Source of the DNA: Cyclina sinensis
Lineage: Eukaryota; Mollusca; Bivalvia; Venerida; Veneridae
Direction of reading: 5' to 3'
Assembly (NCBI GenBank): GCA_012932295.1
Contig: JAAONU010000009.1
Location: 603,697-667,696 of the forward strand
Length of the DNA: 64,000 nt
Shown piece by piece: positions 50,201 through 58,553 of this stretch. The translations under genes were made by a program, and so were the position numbers. The stretch's first letter is position 1. Every line of letters starts with the position of its first letter. The notes beneath the pieces are model-generated. The model made no database searches. It was given only the letters and a program-made list of their open reading frames with translations, and was not told where the DNA came from.

Positions 50201-51735
50201 TTTAAATGAAATTTTACAGGATTGATCAGTACCTCAAGTACTTGCGCATTTTTATCATGTTTTTCGGTTGAATGATTTTTGGCTGAATTATGGCCCTTGA
50301 ATAAAAACTAGGCATTTTAGCCGTTAATGATTTTTGTGACGCTTGCTTCACAGTAGCTGCGACGTGCTGCAAAGTAGCCATGATATATAGGTATATATCA
50401 CTTCTCCATCTGTCAGTCTGTCCATCCGTCACAAAACTTGTCCGGACTACTCTTCAGAAACTACTGGTGTAATTTCATGCAGACTTTACAGGAATGATCA
50501 GTACCAAGTCTAGTTGTGCATATCATCAGCATTCTCCAGTGCAATGATTTTTTTGTCAGAGTTATGGCCCTTTAATGATTTTTATTTTTGAAGTTTGTCT
50601 GGACTACTTTTCTTATACTACTGAAGCAATTTGAATGAAATGTTACAGGATTGATCGGTACCTCAAGTACTTGTGCATATTTAACGGGTTTTTCGGTTGA
50701 ATGATTTTTGGCTGAGTTATGGCCCTTGAATAAAAAAAAAGCGTTTAAGCCAACAAACTGTCCGATCAGCTCTCAATACCAACTGCTTAAATGGCTGTCA
50801 TCAGGCAACACATGCGATCGCTGATCGCCCTTCTTTAAAACTTACCCTTAAAAAGTTTTAGACTGCTCTTAACAATCATCCAACTTGGACAAACACAGTT
50901 AATGTTTTGAGAGGAATTTGGGTATTTATTGGAAAACATCGACCAAATAGCAGATTGCATATTGTTTTCAGTGGTTGTAAAATCAGAAACAGTTGCTAAC
51001 TGCAGGATTTAGCATAGTCACAGTGTTGAATATTCATCTTCTTTTTTTATACAGAAATAGAATTACTATCAGAAACAACCTATGAAGAACTGAGGGCTTC
51101 AGAGGGAGCACAGCCCCAGTTGGCTGCGGGGTTAAAAGTGGCTTATACTGTACCAGCCCCTGAACAGGTTAGTTTTTCTGTAAGAATACACTAGTTCTAA
51201 TGTTAAACATTCCTTATCTTCAGATATAATCATATTGCAGAGGCAAATTTCAGTATGCAGACATTGTGAACAGTGTAGCTTGCACACATAAGTGCAAACA
51301 CAAACTTGACTTTGTAAACAATCTGACTTGTGAAGTGAATGCTCAGTCTGATTTGCAGAACTATTGCAACTTCTAATGGTCAAGGCTGTTCTAACCATGT
51401 TAAGAGTATTTGAAGGTGAGACGGTGAAATTTTTAACAGGTTATAGTAAGAGTCTTGATTTGGTAGAGTTTTTAAGAAATTGAAGCCTAAAAACATAAAA
51501 AATACATGCGTATATGACAAAAAAAGCACTTCTTTGCACGTTCAAGCAATAAAAGTCTCAATTTGCCCTCTGATAATTTGATAATCAGAATAAAGAAGTA
51601 TGGAAGAAGACATTTGAAAGTTTGAATTATATTAAGATTGAATTCGATTTATTGTAGGGTGACCAGTCAAATGCAACAGTGGAAGTAGAGGGACAGAGTT
51701 TAGAAGATTTAATGAACCAGATGAAGTCATTATGA
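32275..51735 (+). CDS. UBA5: UBA5, E1-activating enzyme for UFM1 (12 exons, 395 aa)
   Basis: Exons: 32275-32405, 39902-39947, 43188-43277, 43593-43702, 44108-44194, 44661-44745, 45285-45389, 46386-46513, 47431-47566, 48525-48603, 51055-51167, 51658-51735. All join in phase with GT-AG borders and give 395 aa (human about 404). UBA5 adenylates UFM1 with ATP, holds it as a thioester and passes it to UFC1 (ufmylation, ER/ribosome quality control). Visible: an N-terminal coiled segment, [10 protein letters not shown], the nucleotide loop GVGGVGS (70-76), [18 protein letters not shown], the zinc cysteines C216/C219 and C293/C298, catalytic Cys240 in [13 protein letters not shown], and a C-terminal [11 protein letters not shown] like the UFC1-binding end. 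The UFM1/LIR-type motif reads N-P-F-E-I-E-L-L with Phe332 where human has Trp. Introns 1 and 2 (7.5 and 3.2 kb) are full of repeats. The gene looks intact and active. Confidence 0.97.
33173..33347. mobile_element. 175-bp imperfect palindrome (MITE-like) in UBA5 intron 1
   Basis: GGAAATAGATTTTTAAGTTT at the left pairs with AAACTTAAAATCTATTTCC at the right. Pairing resumes through GAATATAGCATGGT against ACCGTGCTATATTTG and TTCAGATG against CATCTGAA. The centre is AGGCCTAAGGCCT. Almost the whole element can fold on itself. TGACGTCA octamers flank it at about 32.85 and 33.39 kb. Confidence 0.7.
33566..34793. mobile_element. TIR element made of ~60 degenerate 20-bp near-palindromes
   Basis: The left end TATGGCACGCCAATTGTCAA (33566 on) and the inverted right end (to 34793) match for about 40 bases with one mismatch. 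GCTGTA flanks both sides (33560-33565 and 34794-34799), an apparent 6-base target duplication. The interior is a continuous array of about 20-base units on the theme CGTAAACCTAGGTTTACG plus two bases, each unit close to a perfect inverted repeat. Roughly 60 units fit the length. No open frame of note. It lies in UBA5 intron 1, sense orientation undefined because the unit is symmetric. Confidence 0.8.
34800..35700. other. UBA5 intron 1, unclassified
   Basis: AT-rich intronic sequence. A 100-codon plus frame from 34781 to 35083 starts inside the TIR element, lacks recognisable motifs and is judged chance. No other signal. Confidence 0.35.
35710..36665 (+). repeat. dispersed repeat with ~150-bp tandem units (copy 1)
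   Basis: About five divergent units on the theme TGGAAATTTGTCAGAAAGGTT, then TTCTAGCTCAAGTTCGAATATGGGTCATCTGG, AAAACTAGGTCACAGAGCC and TTGTTAACACTCTAGAGG. It closes with AGGTGAGCGATACAGGGCCATCATGGCCCTCTTGTG. The final ~330 bases nearly match 62.64-62.97 kb in the same orientation. Mainly in UBA5 intron 1; non-coding. Confidence 0.8.
36666..37194. other. UBA5 intron 1 spacer
   Basis: AT-rich sequence between two repeats. A CAGACAGACAGA microsatellite-like run is near 36.83 kb. No gene. Confidence 0.35.
37195..37400. repeat. dispersed repeat fragment
   Basis: The block ending TGGGACCTCGGTTTCATG, TCTCATTCGAAAGACTATTAG, TGTTAGTGGAAGAGCGGGAG resembles part of the sequence at 9.38-9.44 kb. Two divergent copies in one window indicate a dispersed family. 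No promoter or coding content was seen. Confidence 0.5.
37820..38215. repeat. C-rich repeat with GGAAGGCATCTTTTC / CCCCTTGGACAA subunits
   Basis: Repeated CCCCCTTGGACAAAT, AAAATACCCCC and ATGGAAGGCATCTTTTC motifs alternate with runs of up to ten C. The right end GCACGGATATTTTCTGGAAT looks like the border of a dispersed element. The overlapping plus and minus frames in 37.56-38.25 kb are products of the simple sequence, not genes. In UBA5 intron 1. Confidence 0.65.
38318..38925. mobile_element. inverted-repeat element with GGAGGTTACGTACCA motifs
   Basis: The left end has GGAGGTTATGTACCA, GGAGGTTACGTACCA and GGAGGCTACGTACC in series (38.34-38.40 kb). The right end has the inverse, TGGTACGTAAACTCC and TGGTACGTAACCTCC (38.88-38.91 kb). 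The core is AT-rich and non-coding. The exact borders and any target duplication could not be fixed. It is the third element in this intron with multiplied motifs in inverted ends. Confidence 0.65.
38926..39901. other. UBA5 intron 1, 3' part
   Basis: AT-rich intron sequence leading to the exon 2 acceptor (TTGTGTTTCAG at 39901). No further feature was supported. Confidence 0.35.
40190..42890. repeat. ~150-bp satellite array rich in TCAAGGTCA, UBA5 intron 2
   Basis: The recurring unit reads about: TTGTCATAAGTGTTGTTTTGTCC, AAGTATAAATCAAATCC, ATAAATAACAAAGTTATGGC, CAATTTAAGCAAAATTCAAT, TTGACCTTGACTGTCAAGGTCATTTAAAGGTCAAGGTCATACTTGAAT split in that order. About 15-18 divergent copies follow head to tail. 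One copy is interrupted by a SINE at 41911-42145. AGGTCA half-sites, often as TCAAGGTCA or its complement, occur more than a dozen times by eye. The array ends near 42.9 kb at a G/C-rich AACCGCAGTGGCAACGGCAA border. Confidence 0.8.
41911..42145 (-). mobile_element. SINE with 10-bp target duplication
   Basis: Perfect TTAATTATTT copies at 41901-41910 and 42146-42155 flank the element. On the minus strand the head has a partly duplicated leader (GGAGGCACCGTGGTCCAGGG then GGAGGCACCCTGGTCCAGGG), A box GTCCAGGGGTAGAGCGC and B box CGGGTTTGAATCCCG. The body ends ATCGATGTAAAATAAATGAG. It splits one unit of the satellite, so it is younger than the array. Confidence 0.85.
46113..46265. mobile_element. 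~150-bp foldback element (MITE-like) in UBA5 intron 7
   Basis: ATAGGTTAGTGTCTTAAT, then GAGAAAGTTTATCTGGC, on the left are matched by the inverted GCCAGATAAACTTTCTCATATTAAG, ACACTAACCTAT on the right. GAATTTATCGGGT pairs with ACCCGATAAATTC near the centre, leaving a loop of only about 15-20 bases. Nearly the entire element is one long hairpin. Confidence 0.8.
46686..46875. repeat. 32-bp tandem repeat, about six copies
   Basis: AGGTAATAAGGTAATTTCAG followed by ATAGCTCAGAAG repeats about six times almost without change, in the intron after UBA5 exon 8. High copy identity implies a recent or unstable minisatellite. Confidence 0.9.
47960..48440. repeat. ~52-bp tandem repeat, about eight to nine copies
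   Basis: Unit: CATGAACATTGTCAAACCTG, TTTACATATGGATAACAGAG, TTAAGGTATCAA. Copies diverge towards the 3' side. Lies in the intron after UBA5 exon 9. Confidence 0.85.
48960..49809. mobile_element. MITE with TA target site and CTGTATTCCTAGAAA ends
   Basis: CTGTATTCCTAGAAA (48960 on) and its perfect inverse (to 49809) are flanked by TA, the Tc1/mariner-type target. Near both ends are TTCGCG-type motifs (GTTCGCGGA, ATTTTCGCGGA, GCGCGAAA). The AT-rich interior contains a 90-codon frame with no known motif. It is in the UBA5 intron between exons 10 and 11. Confidence 0.75.
49904..50740 (+). repeat. dispersed repeat, two ~400-bp tandem copies
   Basis: Two similar blocks (about 49.99-50.31 and 50.43-50.74 kb) share ACAAAACTTGTCCGGACTAC, ACTTTACAGGAATGATCA, TTTTGTCAGAGTTATGGCCC and TCGGTTGAATGATTTTTGGC. 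This is a bivalve-type interspersed repeat in the UBA5 intron before exon 11. It has no coding capacity. Confidence 0.7.
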
Positions 51736-52985
51736 TAGCATATGACCATTAAAGAATGGATTTAAAAAATGTGTCATAGAGTCTTCTGGGCCAGAATCTC
51801 ACACAAGCAGTTCCAGTTTTCTTGGAAAGTTCAGCCATTGAGAATTTTTGGACATATATTTGGTCTTGATTAAGCAAGTTTTCACACAGAATGTTTAATA
51901 TATGTGTTTTAACTTAACTGGATCGTAATATATATCTAGCTTTGAAACTTAAGCTTTCTAAACTTTGGAAGAAACTGTTACATATGTGTTTATGCCTATT
52001 CATTTAAACATATTGCCAAATATTTTCTTCAGGGAAGTAAATGGTTCCTTAAGTTTGATAAATAATATTTTTTAATCAAATTTAGATTAGATAGTTTTCT
52101 GTGTAAACATGTCCGAAAATCTGGCATATTGCTTATTCTGACACCATCAGTGATTCTCTAGTTGAGTTTTGCTTCTAATTTAATAACAAAACTAGACAAA
52201 TTTCAATCTGTTCTTTCACCTTAGAGAATCACTTTTATTATATTTTTTTGTGTATGCCTGATCCTAAATACCGACAAGCTTAGTTTTAATAGAAATGTCA
52301 GATGGCCCAGTTGGTACGAATAGCACAGTTTAGAAGGACTGTATGCTTAGAATGGAAAGCTTGGTGGGGGTGGAAGCGTTTAAGGAAACTTTTTATTTAT
52401 TCTTTTATGCACAAGATCTGCATGGATTACCTACCTTTTCTTACGGATTTGAAATGACTAATGCCCTCGTTTACTCCTTATTTATTTATCAGGTTAAAAT
52501 ACTTCTATTGGCAAGAAAACATTAACAAAGTGGCACCTAAAAATAAATGTTGAAAATCAAGTAATGCCTTTTTTCACAGAATTATCAGAGTTGGTTGAAA
52601 CTAAGCAATAGGGTGGAAACTAGGGATAATTGAATTATCATTAACAGACATTATACAGTACAATGTACTGAGTACATAATGACATTTGATGTATATTTTT
52701 TAGGATATTCCTAAAAAATTCTTAATACAAGTATGTCTGAATCAGATTTATACATGTATTGTTTAATTGTGACTCTTGAGTGTAATCAATGTAGATATTA
52801 CTTGAAAACATTAAAGGAATTGTGATTGATAAGTTATAATGCTATGAATATATTAATGTTAAAATTCTTTGTATTCTCAGTTTAAGATAATAAATTGGTG
52901 CAAGATAAATAATAGTTTTATTCTGTCTTTCTTTTTTGACATGCATTTTCTGTAGAAAGCACTTGCATATAATTAACATTCAGGG
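51736..52985 (+). other. UBA5 3' UTR and flank
   Basis: No coding frame follows the UBA5 stop. AATAAA hexamers near 52.54 and 52.89 kb are candidate polyadenylation signals; which one is used cannot be read from sequence. A 60-codon frame near 52.34 kb is judged chance. Confidence 0.4.
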
Positions 52986-52989
52986 AAGG

Positions 52990-53575
52990 TAACTCTAGGA
53001 TGAGTTAGCTCACCTGCACACTCTGTGTTCCTTGTTCTCGTCGTGTATCATGAACTTTTTACAGCATCCCCTAAACCAGTTGGTCAGAGTTGATAAAACT
53101 TGGCAGGGATGTTCTTTGCATGAAGCTCCACAATAGAAATTTAAAATCATTTAATGCAGAATTCTGGTCGCTATGGCAACAATAATAAAAAGTATAAAAC
53201 CACCGTTCCAAGAACTCTGAAATTAACTATGTAGCATTGTCCAGTAGATCTCTTCCAAGTTTGATCAAAATATTTCTCCAGGATTCCAACTGGACTAGCC
53301 CAGGGCATCACATATTTCGTATAGAGATATTTATATTACCGTATATATATAAAAATTAATGCTTCTTGTGTGGAACAACAATACCGGGGATAGGCAGTTT
53401 TACATACAGACAAACTCTTTAAAAAAATCTTTTGTCAGAAGGCATGCGACTGAGACTTCAGAAATTTAGGTTTATGTTTTGCCTAGTTGACCTAATTTCC
53501 ATCACATTGAATTTGGTTTTCTTAGCGGCTATACTCGGGTAAGCGCTTCGGGCCATCATGACCCTCTTTTTGGTC
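52990..53575. repeat. dispersed repeat with CTCACCTG / GGGCCATCATGACCCTCTT ends
   Basis: The left border GAGTTAGCTCACCTGCACAC and right border GGGTAAGCGCTTCGGGCCAT-CATGACCCTCTTT are inverted relatives, like the ends at 20.70-22.01 kb. The interior CCAGTTGGTCAGAGTTGATAAAACTTGGCAGGGATG is non-coding. Confidence 0.6.
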
Positions 53576-53916
53576 TTTACACAAAATTACGTAAAATTGT
53601 AAACGCTTGACCTATCCAGGGATACACATTGCACACGTAAAAGCTAAATAAAATTGCCTACGTTTACATGACTAACCACTGATGTCATCAGCGACTATCT
53701 TCGAAAATCTCGGTAGTAATATGGTGACATTTTGGAATTTCCACCTCAGATCGTACCTTTTCGGCCATCTCCGGAAATTTTCCGCTAGAGTATCAACCTA
53801 ATATTACAAATCCAAGTTTACAAAAACTGATGGATAGGTTGTCTTTGAATCCACATTAAAGTTTCTTAGAAATAATCAAAGCAAAACAGTCGCTGCTCTT
53901 TACATCCAGAGTTTAA

Positions 53917-54195
53917 TTATAACGCTTCTTTCTTTACACGCTTTTCTCTTAAGCAATCAACCGTTTCGTAAATGGGCCATGTCATGACCGGAACACACAT
54001 GCTTAGGGCAATCGTAAAAACTCGGCCTTTTCCGACAACTTCGTATATTCTGGTTGTTGATAGGTGATTCGCAATCAGGTCTAGGTGTTCTTTTGTAACA
54101 TCGGATCGATTGTGTGACGATCGATCCAAAAAGAGAAAAAGATAACAATAAAAACGTGATTTGCCAACATAATAGAAAAGATTGAAAGTTATCAT
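53917..54195 (-). CDS. small hypothetical protein (92 aa), unidentified
   Basis: The frame has more protein-like composition than its neighbours: an aromatic N-terminal third, then DVTKEHLDLIANHLSTTRI and EVVGKGRVFTIALSMCVPVM, ending in a charged ECLREKR-like tail (DCLREKRVKKEAL). One short hydrophobic segment (VFTIALSMCVPVMTW) could be a membrane helix, so it might be a small membrane or mitochondrial protein. The true start is unclear: the N-terminal third could be intron read-through, with the exon beginning near VTKEHLD. I do not recognise a family. It may be a complete small gene, an exon, or chance. Confidence 0.35.
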   Translation of the reverse strand: MITFNLFYYVGKSRFYCYLFLFLDRSSHNRSDVTKEHLDLIANHLSTTRIYEVVGKGRVFTIALSMCVPVMTWPIYETVDCLREKRVKKEAL

Positions 54196-54889
54196 GTTTG
54201 ATCAACTGTCACGTGTAGAGTTTCTATACCATTTAGCATCCATTTAAGTCAGTTGTACTTCCGGAATAATAAGAACTTTTTGTCAGTTACACTGAATACC
54301 GTAATACACCAAAAAAATAGCGCTTTTTTTAATAGCAATTTTATAGCCTCGAACCAGAAGTATGACATAAAAGTCAAAGTAGAAGGCAAGTCGAATACAT
54401 GTGTGAAATGACTCGCCCCACCGCGCCCCCCGACTATACCCCGTCTGCTCATTCTTTAAAATTTATTTAGGTCTGCGTGGGCGTATCGAAGTTACTCTTG
54501 CTGGTATTTCCGGAGATGGTCAAATAGGTACTTGGGGTAATAGGTTAGATCCGTACTAAACTGAGCCCGTGAAATATTTTGCAAGCTATTTTTGTACATC
54601 GTCATTACTTCATTTTCACTAGCGGAGTTATAATGGTAAGAAATATGATAGATTTCAATATTATTTTTGTAAATAATTACTGATTTGGTATCATTACGAT
54701 ACAAATTTTATTTTAACCACATCTTTAGTTTGATATACACTAAATTATTTTTGCACGACTGCATATTCAGACACTTGAGACAACACACCAGACATAACTA
54801 AGCACTCGAGAAAACAGCTAGTAAGTTTTGTCACTGGTACTAATTAACAGTCTAATCAACTTAGGCATGTCATGATGTACGTATGACTT

Positions 54890-54975
54890 TGGTGACTTTG
54901 CCAAAGGACACACCTGGTCCTAGGATTCGAACGCGGCACTTGAAAAGAAGCTGAACGTTCTAACAATCGGGCTGT
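54890..54975 (-). mobile_element. degenerate tRNA-like SINE fragment
   Basis: On the minus strand GCCGCGTTCGAATCCTAGGACC is a B box, with a weak A-box-like GACAGCCCGATTGTTAGAACG about 30 bases before it. It is bordered on the plus strand by C(10)A(14) simple sequence. Confidence 0.45.
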
Positions 54976-55039
54976 CGATCCCCCCCCCCCAAAAAAAAAA
55001 AAAAATTAACGATACTTAATTTGAAAAAAAGGACCAACT

Positions 55040-55135
55040 ATACACTAATTTACGAATATTGAATTTGATTCTCAGATTCGAATATTCGGTCAATTTTCGA
55101 ATATTCGTTCCCATTTCTCCTAGAGTGCAAAAAAA
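55040..55135. repeat. TTCGAATATTCG-rich element end
   Basis: Three TTCGAATATTCG or GAATATTG-type motifs end in TTCGTTCCCATTTCTCCTAG. That resembles a subterminal-repeat transposon end; the partner end was not found. Possibly related to the TTCGAACG motifs at 18.0 kb. Confidence 0.35.
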
Positions 55136-55295
55136 CTCTTTTCATGTACCAATAATAATTTAATCTGTAATCAATTACACTAGAGTAAAGTCGGTTTTTT
55201 TAATTAATTGAACCGGCATGCAGCATATAAGCTGAAAACATGAGGTATGAACTGCTTTTGCTCAAGCATCAACCTCAATATCTGATAGAGATTTA

Positions 55296-56160
55296 AATCG
55301 GGTAATAAATGCATGATTAAAGAACACAAACCCTGCAAGACTGAATATATTCCCAGTGCTTCCAAAAACTATAACACTAGTCTGAGATACCAGAATCACC
55401 TGCACACTCTCAAAATATTATATGAAAGCTGCATGACAATGGCAAAATCGGCCAAGGATAACAGGGAGAAAAATAAGAGAAACCATGATTTTGAAAAGAA
55501 AAAAAATCAAACATTCAGAAAAGAAATAAATTGCATACTAGACATGTGGGAAACCGAGGTTTTACGAAAGCTTGACAAATTCATTAAAGAAGAGACTGTA
55601 AGAGTTGATTCTATTAATGCAGAGATTTCTAAACATGCACCATAATCGAGGACCTTGGGCAAGACTTGGAAATACTGAAGCAGTTGGAAATCCTCAATGC
55701 GCTGTTCGTTTCTGTTAAAAGAACTGAAATTAAGTAAACGGACTGCACTGTTGCAGTTTCTGAGATACAAGAAAATAACTTCACCAGGAATGTAGAATTT
55801 CAACAAAATTCAATCTTAAAAGCAAAAATCGGATTCGAAAAAAGCCTTGTTGAATTTGTCAAGACATATGAAGATGCCCCTAGTTCTACCTCATTCAAAA
55901 GAAAACCAACCAGGGGTAGAAGATGAAGTCGAGCAACAAAGAAGGTACATATGAACTTTTTACTCGTATTCCAGATCAGCCGCAGCATGAAACTAATCGA
56001 CAGTGCCATCATAGCATCGACAAAGTAACCGCAACACTGTGGTAGGACAGACATTCGAGAATCTAATGAAACCGAAGTCACTGTACCAATGGAATGGTTG
56101 TTATTTTGAGGGATCGACAACCATAAACGCAAAGTTAAGCTCGTTGACCTTGTTTAACAT
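55296..56160 (+). pseudogene. TRIM-like (B-box/coiled-coil/beta-propeller) gene remnant
   Basis: The frame from 55313 begins at the end of a B-box 2 (EHKPCKTEYIP, the HKxC-xxEYIP border) and runs through a Lys/Glu-rich coiled coil to ISKHAP, then a stop at 55643. In another frame the coiled coil goes on (EDLGQDLEILKQLEILNALF), with a TAA at about 55721 and then NFTRNVEFQQN...IGFEKSLVEFVKTYED. Near 56.10-56.15 kb a third frame gives IDNHKRKVKLVDL, a blade typical of the propeller in bivalve TRIM-like proteins. The RING and first B-box are missing, and stops and frameshifts interrupt the rest. Bivalves have very large TRIM families, so an intronless decayed copy is unsurprising. Not functional as read. 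Confidence 0.65.
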
Positions 56161-58553
56161 TATATGTAGCTTTTAAGCTTAAAAGTTCAATCTTCTCCAT
56201 GGAATGTGGGCCAAGGGTTCTGCCCACCACTGTCAACAGCAGATGGGGTGTCCATCTATCTATCTATCTATCTATCTAGTGGACACTTTGTTGTTGCATT
56301 TTGTTGGTCTCTGGCTCATTTCCGGTCGGGAACCGGTCACCCGAGGGTTTGATATCCCGATCTTCAACCACACCCAATGATAGATTCTATTAATCTGATA
56401 TATGCATTATCAAAGAAATGCAAGATGATTTTCTTACCACACTACCTGTTTTCCTCCTTACAAATTGATCAATCCATGCTTTAGATCCTCCTGGGATCTA
56501 CACTGAACGATTGGACTCGGTAATGTTCATTCAAATTTAACATTTCTTATTTAATTTTGAAACTTATTTTTAACTTTTCATTGTCCAGTTGGAGAGTTTA
56601 GTGAGTTCTAAAATGTTGAGATCTGAATAATGATACACATTTAATCCTTTTCTCAAACGTTACAATGTCTTTTATATTTTGAGACAAAATAAACGGCAAG
56701 ATGACATTTTCAAACATAATTGGTGATAGCATCGTCGTTGAACATAAGATACTACTTATTTCGAAATAAAGTGAAATAAATCGAGTTACTTTGCTTGAAC
56801 ACTCAAGCAAGACTACAGTCAAATGAATACAGCATGAAACATCTGCTTGAGAATTTGCGGAAAGTTCACAAAGAAACCATTCATACCATGCTAAAGTTTA
56901 AATACGAAAAAAAACATAAAAAACAATTTATGCCTGAAACTCTAATATACTGAGAAATTCGAGTTATTTTTACCAGAGTACTTGAGACGAAACTATCTAT
57001 CAAATGTTGTAGTGCGAGGTATATTTCATATAACGAATCACATGTAAACAAAACAAAAAACAAAAAAGATGAAACAGTTCCCTCAACATGAGAAAGGTCT
57101 CGGTATTTTCATGGTATGTGATTCTGATAACGAATCTGGAAGTCTGATTCCGGTCAGACCTGTCTTGACACAGCCTTGTTGTTGAAACTTAATTTTAATT
57201 TCTGAGATGCTGAAGTTCTGCTTCGTATGCTCTCAATTGGGCAACTCAGGCATGGCAATTTTGATTATTACAGTAACTTTGTTAACACATTTGAAACAGG
57301 GATATCTGGTAAGACTTTGCTGGATTATTTCATAGCACGAACTTAATCTGAGTCAGCTTGTACCCAAAGCATGTGATAAGCATGAAATGAATAGCATTTG
57401 CACAGTTCACAATACATATTCCCAATTTATGCGTGGTGTATTATTGTGTTTTTGTTGTTGTTTTTGTTTTTGCAATATGTCCAGTCAACTTATGCTGAGT
57501 ATGGATACACATAACCGAATGATCAAGGATCAATTTCAACTTCATTACTTTATTTAAATAGTGAAAAAGACGTCATATAATATGAAAAGACGGTAAAGAA
57601 GCAGTGTTGTAAAATACAACTACAGTGGGATTTAATGGATTAATTATCAAGTCATTTATATTTAAATTTCTAGCTCAACATTATCATTCCTCCTCAATTA
57701 TAGGTAAAAAAAAATAGCAGCCCCTTCCGTCCCCCCACCCTTTCTATCCATAAGTAATGATAAGAATGCCATTCAAATACATAGCTACAAAACATAAATG
57801 AGTCACTAAAATTTAGCAAAAGATTAAAAAAAATCCAGAACGTAAAATCTAATGCACTAGAAGAATGCAGAACCATATGCCAACCGCGAAAAAAGTCCTA
57901 ACCAGTTCACCCTATACCCAGTTTACCAGTATTCTTTTTAATTGAAGATATCATCGGATAGATCCTCTTGAGACCGTTAACAAGATGTAAAGAACTTTTC
58001 TTTATTTAAGTTTGATGTTTGATTCCATAACGAAAATTTAATAATAATATAAAAAAGAAAATTAATGAGAAAATAAGAATTAAAATTAAATCTTATAAGA
58101 AAATTTGCATTATACTCATAATTCATATCGTTTCCCGAAAAGCAAAATCAAAATATCAATAACATCCATGTATCTTTGGAGAGTAAAATGAACTTGCCCA
58201 CATTACTCGTGAGAGGCGTTGGGCAGTAATCATAGATAGATGAAGCAGTGGCCTAGGAAGGACTTTGGCTTCAAACTTGTTGGTGTTTTTTTATCTTTGT
58301 GGTACTAAAATAATCACTAATGTATGACTAGTTTCTCAAATTTTCGCAATAACTATACTAATTTGTAGTTGACGATGCTATCTAATTAAATCTTGCAGCA
58401 ACATATTTGCATGAATTGATTAAAAATATTTCATTTTCTTACAAAAGTATACATAATTAATTTATAACTAAACTATTAATAGTTATTGAAAAATATCGAT
58501 TTTACTACCAAGCTATTTATTACTAGTTTGTTGACGTTTCACAAAAAATGTAC
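56161..58553. other. intergenic, upstream of the FAPP-like gene
   Basis: AT-rich with an (ATCT)n microsatellite at 56254-56278. No coding exon was recognised. It should hold the promoter and any 5'-UTR exon of the FAPP-like gene, but no TATA box stands out. Confidence 0.35.
56254..56278. repeat. (ATCT)n microsatellite
   Basis: About six perfect ATCT tetramers in a row. Confidence 0.9.
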
